Origin: Planctomycetaceae bacterium
GTDB lineage: Bacteria > Planctomycetota > Planctomycetia > Planctomycetales > Planctomycetaceae
Reading direction: 5' to 3'
Assembly: GCA_029259875.1 (NCBI GenBank)
Contig: JAJDEK010000285.1
Span: 1-5,160, forward strand
Length of the DNA: 5,160 nucleotides
In this document: positions 1-5,160 of the stretch, piece after piece
How the letters are laid out: the number at the start of each line of letters is the position of its first letter
How positions within the stretch are numbered: the first letter of the stretch is position 1
Notes under the pieces: model-generated
The model's input: the letters and a program-made list of their open reading frames with translations, nothing else
What the model was told of the DNA's origin: nothing
Databases searched by the model: none
Program-made: the position numbers and the translations under genes

Positions 1-2
1 AT

Positions 3-779
3 CGCTGCGGGACTAAAGAAGATCCCAATTATTATTGAGTCGGTAGCTTCAATCAGCGTCCAAGCAATGGCATCGATAAAAGAATATCCACTAAATGATC
101 CACATTCTTTGAGAATAGACCAGTCCATAAACTTCGGGCCAATCCGGAGTGTTTTGACCTGACGAAAAGCAAAATAGAAGTGTCCCAGATTTTCTACCAA
201 AGTGACTGTGAAAAAGATCACTGCAACCGTCAGTAAGCCCCATTCGGCTTTCAGGAATGCAACTGTTAAAATTAAACGCAGGATGCCTCCTGTCAAATTG
301 ACGCCACGTTCGATGTCGAAGCGTTGAATTCCCATCAACACACCACCAAACACGCTGCCCGCCAGACCGACAAAGACATTCAAACCGAGAATGAGAATGA
401 CCATTCGTATTTCGAAAAGTGAAATGGTTCCCCAGTCACTCAAGTGAGGTGCCAGCCAGGCGATGATTCCCGCTGCAAACAATGCCAGAAAACCCATACC
501 CAGGTAAATGGCGAAAATCACGTTCGAGACGCTATTGAGTTTCACCCATTCTTGTTTGGCATGATAATGTGATACATAGCGACTGATGGTTTGTCCGAAG
601 CCAAGATAGAGTAACCCGGAATAGCCTGCGATCGCATTGATGAAAATCCAGCTTCCGTATTGCGCATCTCCCAGGATGTGCAATACGTAAGGCATTAGAA
701 ATAGGCCGATCACCAGACTCACTCCATGAGTGAGCCAGTTAGCAAACAGGTTTATTTTAACTGATCGACGTTGATTCAT
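3..779 (-). CDS. Wzx-type polysaccharide flippase (MOP superfamily), N-terminal part, runs off left edge
   Basis: This reading frame stays open from an ATG at 779 to the window edge (259 codons), so the 3' half is missing; family members are usually 400-500 residues. The translation is strongly hydrophobic, with about seven membrane segments near residues 10-30, 43-61, 84-108, 125-150, 158-177, 180-204 and 228-256. Family-like motifs are LGDAQYGSW (37-45) in the first loop, GFGQTISRYVSHY (60-72), GIQRFDIERGVN (150-161) and TDSIIIGIFFS (246-256). The pattern matches oligosaccharide flippases (Wzx/RfbX, polysaccharide biosynthesis family), which move lipid-linked glycan units to the periplasmic side of the inner membrane. 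An in-frame TAA two codons upstream (783-785) makes 779 the earliest possible ATG; the only Shine-Dalgarno-like sequence is a weak GAAAG. The gene lies 35 bp downstream of the ligase-like gene on the same strand, so an operon is likely. The flippase class is well supported; the glycan is unknown. Confidence 0.85.
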   Translation of the reverse strand, partial: MNQRRSVKINLFANWLTHGVSLVIGLFLMPYVLHILGDAQYGSWIFINAIAGYSGLLYLGFGQTISRYVSHYHAKQEWVKLNSVSNVIFAIYLGMGFLALFAAGIIAWLAPHLSDWGTISLFEIRMVILILGLNVFVGLAGSVFGGVLMGIQRFDIERGVNLTGGILRLILTVAFLKAEWGLLTVAVIFFTVTLVENLGHFYFAFRQVKTLRIGPKFMDWSILKECGSFSGYSFIDAIAWTLIEATDSIIIGIFFSPAA

Positions 780-814
780 TGTTTAGCTTTCAGAATGTCT
801 CTCTCTGCTGTGTT

Positions 815-2305
815 TTAATGAGCAAATATCCGCACAAAAACGAAGAATGCGACAAGTAACGCTAAGCTTACGCCGACAAGGCGTATCAGATGTTGTTTGT
901 TCCAATAAATCACAGGAGTCGGTTTTGCCAAACTGGCACTTGCCAGATTTAAGTAGGCTGCTGAGACTCCGACGATCATATAAGTGGGAACAACATAACA
1001 ACGGGACAACGACATCATTCCACCACACCAGGCAGCGAGGATTGCACCAGCGTAAGGCAGGTAGCGTTCCAGTTCTTGATTTCGAAAAATTGGCTTGCCT
1101 TTGCAGGAGTTCTGGAATCGTGCCAGACGATACAGACCCAGACCGGCAAAGAAAAAACAGCCAACGAACAAGGTGCCGCCAAAGATGCCAAGTTCAGTAA
1201 ATGCATGTACGAATGAGTTATGAGCGGCCAAGCCAGCCAGATCGGAATACGATCCCTGGCCAATGCCGAAAAATAAATCGGGAGATTTCAAGGCGCTCAA
1301 ACCTTCTCTCCAAAGCAGAATTCGATCATGGCCCGTTCCGGAATTCAAATCGATATTTCCTTGCCGTCCGGCAAGTATTGTCAGTCCTGCGAGGCCGACA
1401 AGTGCGCAGGTGATAGCTGCTTTTTTTCCATATTTCGGTAGTACAAAAGCCATACTGGCAATACCGAGTGTCAATAGGCCCCCGCGAGATCGAGTATAGA
1501 TCAAACCAATTCCCAGAATGATTAAGCTGACGATCCAGAAGAACCGCAGTGGACTGGCCGTAGGATCATTGAAAAAGAACAAGCAGAGTATGCTCGTTGT
1601 GACAATTAATACAGAAAGGTCATTCGGATCCTGGAAAATTCCAGTGCCACGCATTCTGAAGACGCGTAGGTCTTCACCTGCATCGGAAACTCCATCACGG
1701 TCACTGACATGCTTGATAAACTCGAAGTCAAAAGCGCCAGAGTAGTCGATTACGCAAAACAAGATCATGACCGATGAGGCGATGGCGACGGTTTTTAATA
1801 ACCCTTTTAAACGTTGTGGAGAATCGATAATCGAAACGAGCAAGATGTAATAAATTAATGTCTTCAGGAAAGCGAAGGTTGAAGTATGGATTCCATAAAA
1901 ATACATATGAGTCGCATGTGATAGCGCCACTGCCAGTAGGATACCAATCACACAAAATGTGATCGGCTGACGTTTTAGCATAGGAACTTGCAGAGTTCTT
2001 TTAATCTGTTCGAGTGAAAAGAAAAATGCGGACACAATGAGCACTTCATAGATCGGTAAATTTGCTAAACTCGGGATCAGTTCTGCTGGTCTGAGGAATA
2101 ACGTAATGTTTACCATTAAGAAGAGGTAATAAGCGTAGTTCGGTGCTGAGGTCCCTCCCATAATTGAGAGCGGATACTGAGGACGTCGACTTTTTGAGCG
2201 AGCTATAGTGGCGGCTGGTGGGCGCGTACTCTGATTCGGTGCCGTCATTTGTGGATGATCGACTTCACAAACAGAGGAATGAGTTGGATTTGATTCATTC
2301 ACCAT
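815..2305 (-). CDS. O-antigen ligase/polymerase family membrane protein (Wzy_C-like)
   Basis: This is a complete 496-residue inner-membrane protein with roughly 11-13 hydrophobic segments between residues 56 and 493. Motifs typical of the Wzy_C (O-antigen ligase) family occur in order: FQDPNDLS (224-231), TRSRGG (271-276), GHDRILLWREG (325-335) at the start of a large hydrophilic loop, and AHNSFVHAFTELGIFGG (361-377). In this family the large external loop and its conserved Arg and His residues take part in joining undecaprenyl-linked glycans to lipid A, another glycan or a protein. Sequence alone does not separate ligase (WaaL), polymerase (Wzy) and protein O-oligosaccharyltransferase. The first 50 or so residues are hydrophilic and rich in Pro, Ser, Thr and Arg. 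ATG 2305 is the earliest start, since a stop lies in frame at 2363-2365, but no Shine-Dalgarno precedes it. Met20 or Met49 could be the true start; Met49 would place the first membrane segment almost at the N-terminus. The flippase gene follows directly. Confidence 0.85.
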   Translation of the reverse strand: MVNESNPTHSSVCEVDHPQMTAPNQSTRPPAATIARSKSRRPQYPLSIMGGTSAPNYAYYLFLMVNITLFLRPAELIPSLANLPIYEVLIVSAFFFSLEQIKRTLQVPMLKRQPITFCVIGILLAVALSHATHMYFYGIHTSTFAFLKTLIYYILLVSIIDSPQRLKGLLKTVAIASSVMILFCVIDYSGAFDFEFIKHVSDRDGVSDAGEDLRVFRMRGTGIFQDPNDLSVLIVTTSILCLFFFNDPTASPLRFFWIVSLIILGIGLIYTRSRGGLLTLGIASMAFVLPKYGKKAAITCALVGLAGLTILAGRQGNIDLNSGTGHDRILLWREGLSALKSPDLFFGIGQGSYSDLAGLAAHNSFVHAFTELGIFGGTLFVGCFFFAGLGLYRLARFQNSCKGKPIFRNQELERYLPYAGAILAAWCGGMMSLSRCYVVPTYMIVGVSAAYLNLASASLAKPTPVIYWNKQHLIRLVGVSLALLVAFFVFVRIFAH

Positions 2306-2458
2306 TACAGATTTATGCCGGTAAAACGGTTGTTCTACGCCAATCGCTGGAATAGCCCGAATTTACAGCCGGATATTCCCCGAATTAGTTTAAATAGGTA
2401 CAGTTTTTTAAAAGATAGAACAGGAACAGGCTGTATGTGTGGTGAATTAAAGGTTTCC

Positions 2459-2474
2459 CTAGCATTCTGGCTAG
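2459..2474. repeat. Short inverted repeat, 5-bp arms
   Basis: CTAGC (2459-2463) and GCTAG (2470-2474) are perfect inverted copies around a 6-base loop. The repeat is short enough to arise by chance. It is listed because it is one of three such elements clustered upstream of the ABC-F gene. Confidence 0.3.
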
Positions 2475-2519
2475 TAATAATCGATTCAACCGGCATGATG
2501 CATTTAGAACCTCGATTAA

Positions 2520-2539
2520 GATTGCTTCTCTGTGCAATC
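2520..2539. repeat. Short inverted repeat, 6-bp arms
   Basis: GATTGC (2520-2525) and GCAATC (2534-2539) are perfect inverted copies separated by 8 bases (TTCTCTGT). The element could form a small hairpin or bind a dimeric regulator. No T-run follows on either side, so it is not a typical intrinsic terminator. Confidence 0.35.
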
Positions 2540-2548
2540 CCAGCACGC

Positions 2549-2565
2549 ATGATCAATTGAATCAT
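2549..2565. promoter_or_regulatory. Operator-like near-palindrome upstream of the ABC-F gene
   Basis: ATGAT (2549-2553) and ATCAT (2561-2565) flank a core that includes the perfect 8-bp palindrome TCAATTGA (2553-2560). The outer and inner symmetry axes differ by half a base. The element overlaps the -35 box of the only promoter candidate seen for the ABC-F gene, a common place for a repressor site. No regulator gene is visible in the window, so this is inference from position and symmetry. Confidence 0.25.
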
Positions 2566-2585
2566 TCTCCACATCACGTTATCTT
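2557..2585 (+). promoter_or_regulatory. Weak sigma70-like promoter candidate for the ABC-F gene
   Basis: TTGAAT (2557-2562) and TATCTT (2580-2585) each match four of six positions of the consensus -35 and -10 boxes and are separated by exactly 17 bases. Transcription would begin near 2592, giving a leader of about 50 bases before the ATG at 2646. Eight of twelve matches in AT-rich DNA is weak evidence, and planctomycete promoters are poorly described by this consensus. Confidence 0.25.
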
Positions 2586-2635
2586 CTCTGTCCTCGTGTA
2601 TACGGGCGAATTAACGATTTCCTGTTTCAACTATT

Positions 2636-2643
2636 GAGAAGAG
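2636..2643 (+). promoter_or_regulatory. Purine-rich possible ribosome-binding site that favours the ATG 2646 start
   Basis: GAGAAGAG lies immediately before the ABC-F start; its AGAAG part is four bases from ATG 2646, slightly close for a Shine-Dalgarno. The same bases overlap the in-frame TTG at 2634, which itself is preceded by the unhelpful pyrimidine-rich TTTCAACTA. This supports ATG 2646 over TTG 2634. An in-frame GTG at 2643 cannot be excluded. Confidence 0.35.
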
Positions 2644-2645
2644 TG

Positions 2646-4424
2646 ATGGCGACCCTGATTGAAATATCAAGTGTGACAAAGAGTTATGGTGCTCAAGAGT
2701 TATTAAGAGAGGCATCGATTGCACTCGGCGATGAGCAAAAAATCGGATTTATTGGGCGAAATGGTGCCGGTAAATCGACATTGTTACGAATTTTGCTGGA
2801 TGAAGAGACGGTCGATAGTGGCCAGGTCATTCGACACCCCAATCTTATTGTCGGATATCTACGGCAGCACGATCCTTTTAAGCCGGGTGAGAGTGCTCTC
2901 GATTTCTTAATGCGCGACAGTGGTCAGCCTGACTGGAAATGTGGGGAAGTTGCCGGAGAGTTCGAGTTGAAAGGCCGATTTCTGAACGGTCCGGTCAAAG
3001 ATCTGTCTGGTGGTTGGCAAACACGTGTCAAATTGGCGTCTTTGTTACTGCATGAACCGAACTTTCTCATGTTGGATGAACCGACGAACTTCCTTGACTT
3101 AAGAACGCAATTACTACTGGAAGACTTTTTAAAGCACTATCGCGGGGCCTGTCTCGTCGTGTCTCATGATCGTTCTTTTCTCAAAGCAATCTGTACACAA
3201 ACGCTCGAATTGAAGCGGGGCAAGCTAACACTGTTTAATGGAAACGTGGATCAGTATCTCGAAAATCAGGAAACTCTTAAGGAACGCGATTCACGAACTA
3301 ACGCCACTGTTCTGGCAAAACGTCGACAGTTAGAAACTTTTATTGCTAAGAATAAAGCGGGAGCCAATACGGCTTCACAAGCCAGAAGTAAAGAGAAACA
3401 ACTGGCACGCCTTACGTTGACTGATATTGAAGGGGCGGAATCTACAGTCAATATTGTGATTCCCCAGACAGAGAAACGACAGGGGACTGCTTTAATTTGC
3501 GACCATTTGGCAATTGGATATCCAGATATATGCGTCGCAGAGAAAATTACACTCGAAATTGATCATGGCTCACGGGCCGCCATTGTAGGGGATAATGGTC
3601 AAGGAAAAACGACCTTTCTGCGCACGATTGCAGGATCACTGAAACCCTTAGATGGAGATCTGAAGTGGGGTTATCACTGTAAGATCGCTTGTTATGCACA
3701 GCATGTATATACTTCTTTGCCAGACGAGCAGACGATTCGGGATTACCTGGAGTTAGAGTCGGCGCCCGGAACAACAAATCAGCAAATTCTTAATGTCGCA
3801 GGAAGCTTCCTGTTTAAAGAACAGGCGTTAGACAAACCCATCAAAGTGTTAAGCGGGGGTGAACGTGCTCGTTTATGTCTGGCCGGAATCTTATTAGGGA
3901 ACTATTCCATTTTGATTTTGGACGAACCAGGGAACCATCTCGATGTGGAAACAGTGGAAGCTTTAGGAAATGCGCTGGTAAAGTTTCAGGGAACAGTGAT
4001 TTTTACCAGCCACGATCGCCATTTTATGGGAAAAGTAGCGACTGATGTGATTGAAGTCGTGAACGGTAGTGTGAAAGCTTATGAAGGTGATTACGAGTCG
4101 TATCTTTATCGCGTGAAAAAAGAAGTTGCTGATGGGCACCGTGAACAAAATCAGGCATCTATCGCAAAGCAGGAACAGAAAAGTTCTAGCACGCGTGAGA
4201 AAGGGCTGGGAGGCAAAATCAAAAATGCGCGGAAAGAACTTTCGGCTATTGAACGAAAAATCGCACAGCTTGATGAGAAAAAGAACAAAATCAACGAACA
4301 GTTTTTGAAGGCCACCAGCTCAAAAGAGGCACAAGAACATCATGCAGAAATGCAGCCTCTCGTTGAAGAGATCGCGGAACTGGAATCTCGTTGGATGGAA
4401 CTTTATGAGCTTTTGGAACAATAA
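2646..4424 (+). CDS. ABC-F family ATPase (ribosome-associated, duplicated ATP-binding cassettes)
   Basis: The 592-residue product has two ABC ATPase domains and no membrane segments, the ABC-F architecture. Numbered from ATG 2646, domain 1 has Walker A GRNGAGKST (37-45), signature LSGGW (120-124), Walker B and D-loop LMLDEPTNFLD (141-151) with catalytic Glu145, and switch SHDRSFL (173-179). A charged helical linker spans about 206-270. Domain 2 has Walker A GDNGQGKTT (315-323), signature LSGGERARL (402-410), Walker B ILDEPGNHLD with catalytic Glu427, and switch TSHDRHF (454-460). A Lys/Glu-rich coiled coil ends the protein (about 520-592), as in Uup- and YdiF-like members. ABC-F proteins bind the ribosomal E site and act on stalled or antibiotic-blocked translation, or in ribosome assembly. 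Oddities: domain 1 has only about 46 residues between Q-loop and signature, so no room for an EttA-type arm, and domain 2 has EPGNHLD instead of EPTNHLD. A fusidic-acid or macrolide resistance role cannot be judged. ATG 2646 is preferred over the in-frame TTG 2634. Confidence 0.93.
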   Translation: MATLIEISSVTKSYGAQELLREASIALGDEQKIGFIGRNGAGKSTLLRILLDEETVDSGQVIRHPNLIVGYLRQHDPFKPGESALDFLMRDSGQPDWKCGEVAGEFELKGRFLNGPVKDLSGGWQTRVKLASLLLHEPNFLMLDEPTNFLDLRTQLLLEDFLKHYRGACLVVSHDRSFLKAICTQTLELKRGKLTLFNGNVDQYLENQETLKERDSRTNATVLAKRRQLETFIAKNKAGANTASQARSKEKQLARLTLTDIEGAESTVNIVIPQTEKRQGTALICDHLAIGYPDICVAEKITLEIDHGSRAAIVGDNGQGKTTFLRTIAGSLKPLDGDLKWGYHCKIACYAQHVYTSLPDEQTIRDYLELESAPGTTNQQILNVAGSFLFKEQALDKPIKVLSGGERARLCLAGILLGNYSILILDEPGNHLDVETVEALGNALVKFQGTVIFTSHDRHFMGKVATDVIEVVNGSVKAYEGDYESYLYRVKKEVADGHREQNQASIAKQEQKSSSTREKGLGGKIKNARKELSAIERKIAQLDEKKNKINEQFLKATSSKEAQEHHAEMQPLVEEIAELESRWMELYELLEQ

Positions 4425-4436
4425 ATCAGGCTTGTT

Positions 4437-5159
4437 TCAAGTATTCTCAGGTGGTTTTCCGTCAATCCAGGGACCAGCTAGTTTTTGATATTTGGGTGGG
4501 ATGAGAATACTGCCTTTATCACCCGCTTTCCAACCAGCAACGTGCCGGGGTTTGCTGCGTTCTTTAGACATCTTTTCCCAATTTGCCGCCCAGCTCTGAT
4601 CTCCATCCTGAATTTGTTTTGAGTTGCGATTCACTTGAAAAACTTGCCCATTTCGATAGCTAAGCACACCTAGATTCACGACCATGATAGCTGCTGCTCC
4701 CAATTCTGGAGAGTTATTCACCATTGAAGGATCACCGGCTTTGACGGCATCAATGAAATTTTCGAAGTGAAGTAATGTCTGGTCGGGGACACGTTGCGAG
4801 ACTACTTCTTCTTGTTTCAGCTTGCTATCCAGAGTCACTTGAGACCGTTCCGGTATAAACTCATATGCTTGTTTCTTACCAAACACATCTTTATCAAATA
4901 CGATTGTGCCGTGGTGTCCGCGGATGAGATGCCGAATGGGAACCGCGCTGGAAATCATCGTGCTGGAAACGAGACCTTGAACACCTTCATGAAAATCGGC
5001 GATGATTGAAGCCACGTCAGTGACTTCACGGTCGTCATATTCAAGAAATATGCCTCCACCTCCCACTACACGCCCGGGGTACATCAAGCCGGTCGCTTTG
5101 AGCATGGCAGTGACCCGATGCACAAACAGGTCAGAGTACATGCCGTAACCGAAGGGCCA
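4437..5159 (-). CDS. Gfo/Idh/MocA-family oxidoreductase, C-terminal part, enters from right edge
   Basis: The frame is open from the right edge to the TGA at 4437-4439, giving 240 codons. The ATG at 5139-5141 is internal, since the frame continues upstream as Trp-Pro-Phe-Gly-Tyr-Gly. The N-terminal Rossmann NAD(P)-binding half lies outside the window. Visible are SDLFVHRV (fragment residues 9-16), placed like the family's conserved substrate-site His; the C-terminal alpha/beta region with LLHFENFIDAVKAG (129-142) and PELGAAA (151-157); and a tail ending IPPKYQKLAGPW (220-231). This tail resembles the large planctomycete subgroup of Gfo/Idh/MocA enzymes. The family oxidises or reduces sugars, inositols and related compounds with NAD(P); the substrate cannot be inferred here. 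Many planctomycete members carry a Tat signal at the N-terminus, which is not visible. The gene converges on the ABC-F gene with 12 bp between stop codons, and no functional link is evident. Confidence 0.82.
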   Translation of the reverse strand, partial: WPFGYGMYSDLFVHRVTAMLKATGLMYPGRVVGGGGIFLEYDDREVTDVASIIADFHEGVQGLVSSTMISSAVPIRHLIRGHHGTIVFDKDVFGKKQAYEFIPERSQVTLDSKLKQEEVVSQRVPDQTLLHFENFIDAVKAGDPSMVNNSPELGAAAIMVVNLGVLSYRNGQVFQVNRNSKQIQDGDQSWAANWEKMSKERSKPRHVAGWKAGDKGSILIPPKYQKLAGPWIDGKPPENT

Positions 5160-5160
5160 A

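Larger units (their letters stand above)
2306..2645. other. Divergent intergenic region without a convincing gene
   Basis: About 340 bp separate the divergently read ligase-like and ABC-F genes, so the region should hold promoters for both. Open frames of about 80 codons exist on each strand, but their translations look random, have no family motif and lack a ribosome-binding site. Visible content: an AT-rich stretch near 2388-2420, a tandem GAACAG pair (2418-2429), perfect inverted repeats at 2459-2474 and 2520-2539, and a near-palindrome at 2549-2565 over a possible -35 box. None of the stem-loops is followed by a T-run, so none looks like an intrinsic terminator. I could not find a credible promoter for the leftward ligase/flippase unit. 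Confidence 0.6.

Noticed and set aside
847..1745. Several plus-strand open frames of 70-117 codons antisense to the ligase-like gene
   Set aside because: They lie wholly inside a strongly supported membrane-protein gene on the other strand; their translations are low-hydrophobicity, Arg/Ser-rich and motif-free, as expected of shadow frames.
2315..2496. 8-bp inverted pair ATGCCGGT (2315-2322) and ACCGGCAT (2489-2496)
   Set aside because: About one such 8-bp match is expected by chance in a region of this size, and the arms are 166 bases apart.
2315..2577. Open frames of about 80 codons on both strands in the intergenic region
   Set aside because: No ribosome-binding site, no recognisable motif, and the two frames overlap each other almost completely. 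At most one could be real and neither looks like a protein.
2596..2637. Tiny frame GTG...TGA (13 codons) ending 8 bases before the ABC-F ATG, considered as a leader peptide for attenuation
   Set aside because: Non-ATG start, no Shine-Dalgarno, and no terminator/antiterminator pair between it and the ABC-F start. It could easily be chance.
4411..4441. Possible terminator between the ABC-F gene and the oxidoreductase gene
   Set aside because: The only stems are CTTG/CAAG and an imperfect GAACAA/TTGTTTC, both AT-rich and without a following T-run.
4437..5141. Treating the oxidoreductase as a complete 234-residue protein starting at ATG 5141
   Set aside because: The frame remains open to the window edge, the residues upstream continue the family pattern, and a 234-residue version would lack the NAD(P)-binding domain.
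1..5160. CRISPR arrays, insertion-sequence ends, tRNA genes, toxin-antitoxin pairs or phage-defence genes
   Set aside because: No regularly spaced repeats, transposase motifs, cloverleaf-like sequences or recognised defence motifs were seen on reading either strand.

Overview
The window looks like bacterial chromosomal DNA of moderate GC. The best guess for the source is a planctomycete. The main reason is the partial oxidoreductase at the right end: its C-terminal tail resembles the Gfo/Idh/MocA proteins that are greatly expanded in that phylum. Weak or absent Shine-Dalgarno sequences also fit. This taxonomic call rests on remembered family features, not on a search.

Layout, left to right. 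(1) Positions 3-779, minus strand: the N-terminal 259 codons of a Wzx-type polysaccharide flippase, running off the left edge. (2) Positions 815-2305, minus strand: a complete multi-pass membrane protein of the O-antigen ligase/polymerase (Wzy_C) family, 35 bp upstream of the flippase and probably co-transcribed with it. (3) Positions 2306-2645: a divergent intergenic region of about 340 bp with no convincing gene. It holds several short inverted repeats and one weak sigma70-like promoter candidate facing right. (4) Positions 2646-4424, plus strand: a complete ABC-F ATPase with two nucleotide-binding domains and no membrane domain. (5) Positions 4437-5159, minus strand: the C-terminal 240 codons of a Gfo/Idh/MocA-family oxidoreductase. 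It converges on the ABC-F gene with only 12 bp between the stop codons and enters from the right edge.

How the genes work together: the two left-hand genes make biochemical sense as a pair. The flippase would move lipid-linked glycan units across the inner membrane, and the Wzy_C protein would polymerise them or transfer them to an acceptor on the outer face. They are probably one end of a surface polysaccharide or glycoconjugate locus whose glycosyltransferases lie outside the window. The ABC-F protein acts on ribosomes and the oxidoreductase on sugars or similar substrates; nothing here ties either of them to the polysaccharide pair.

I found no tRNA, rRNA, CRISPR array, insertion sequence or recognisable defence system. 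The most unusual points are in the ABC-F protein (a compact first ATPase domain, an atypical inter-domain linker and a Thr-to-Gly change after the second Walker B) and an operator-like palindrome over its candidate promoter. These are modest observations, not a demonstrated new system.
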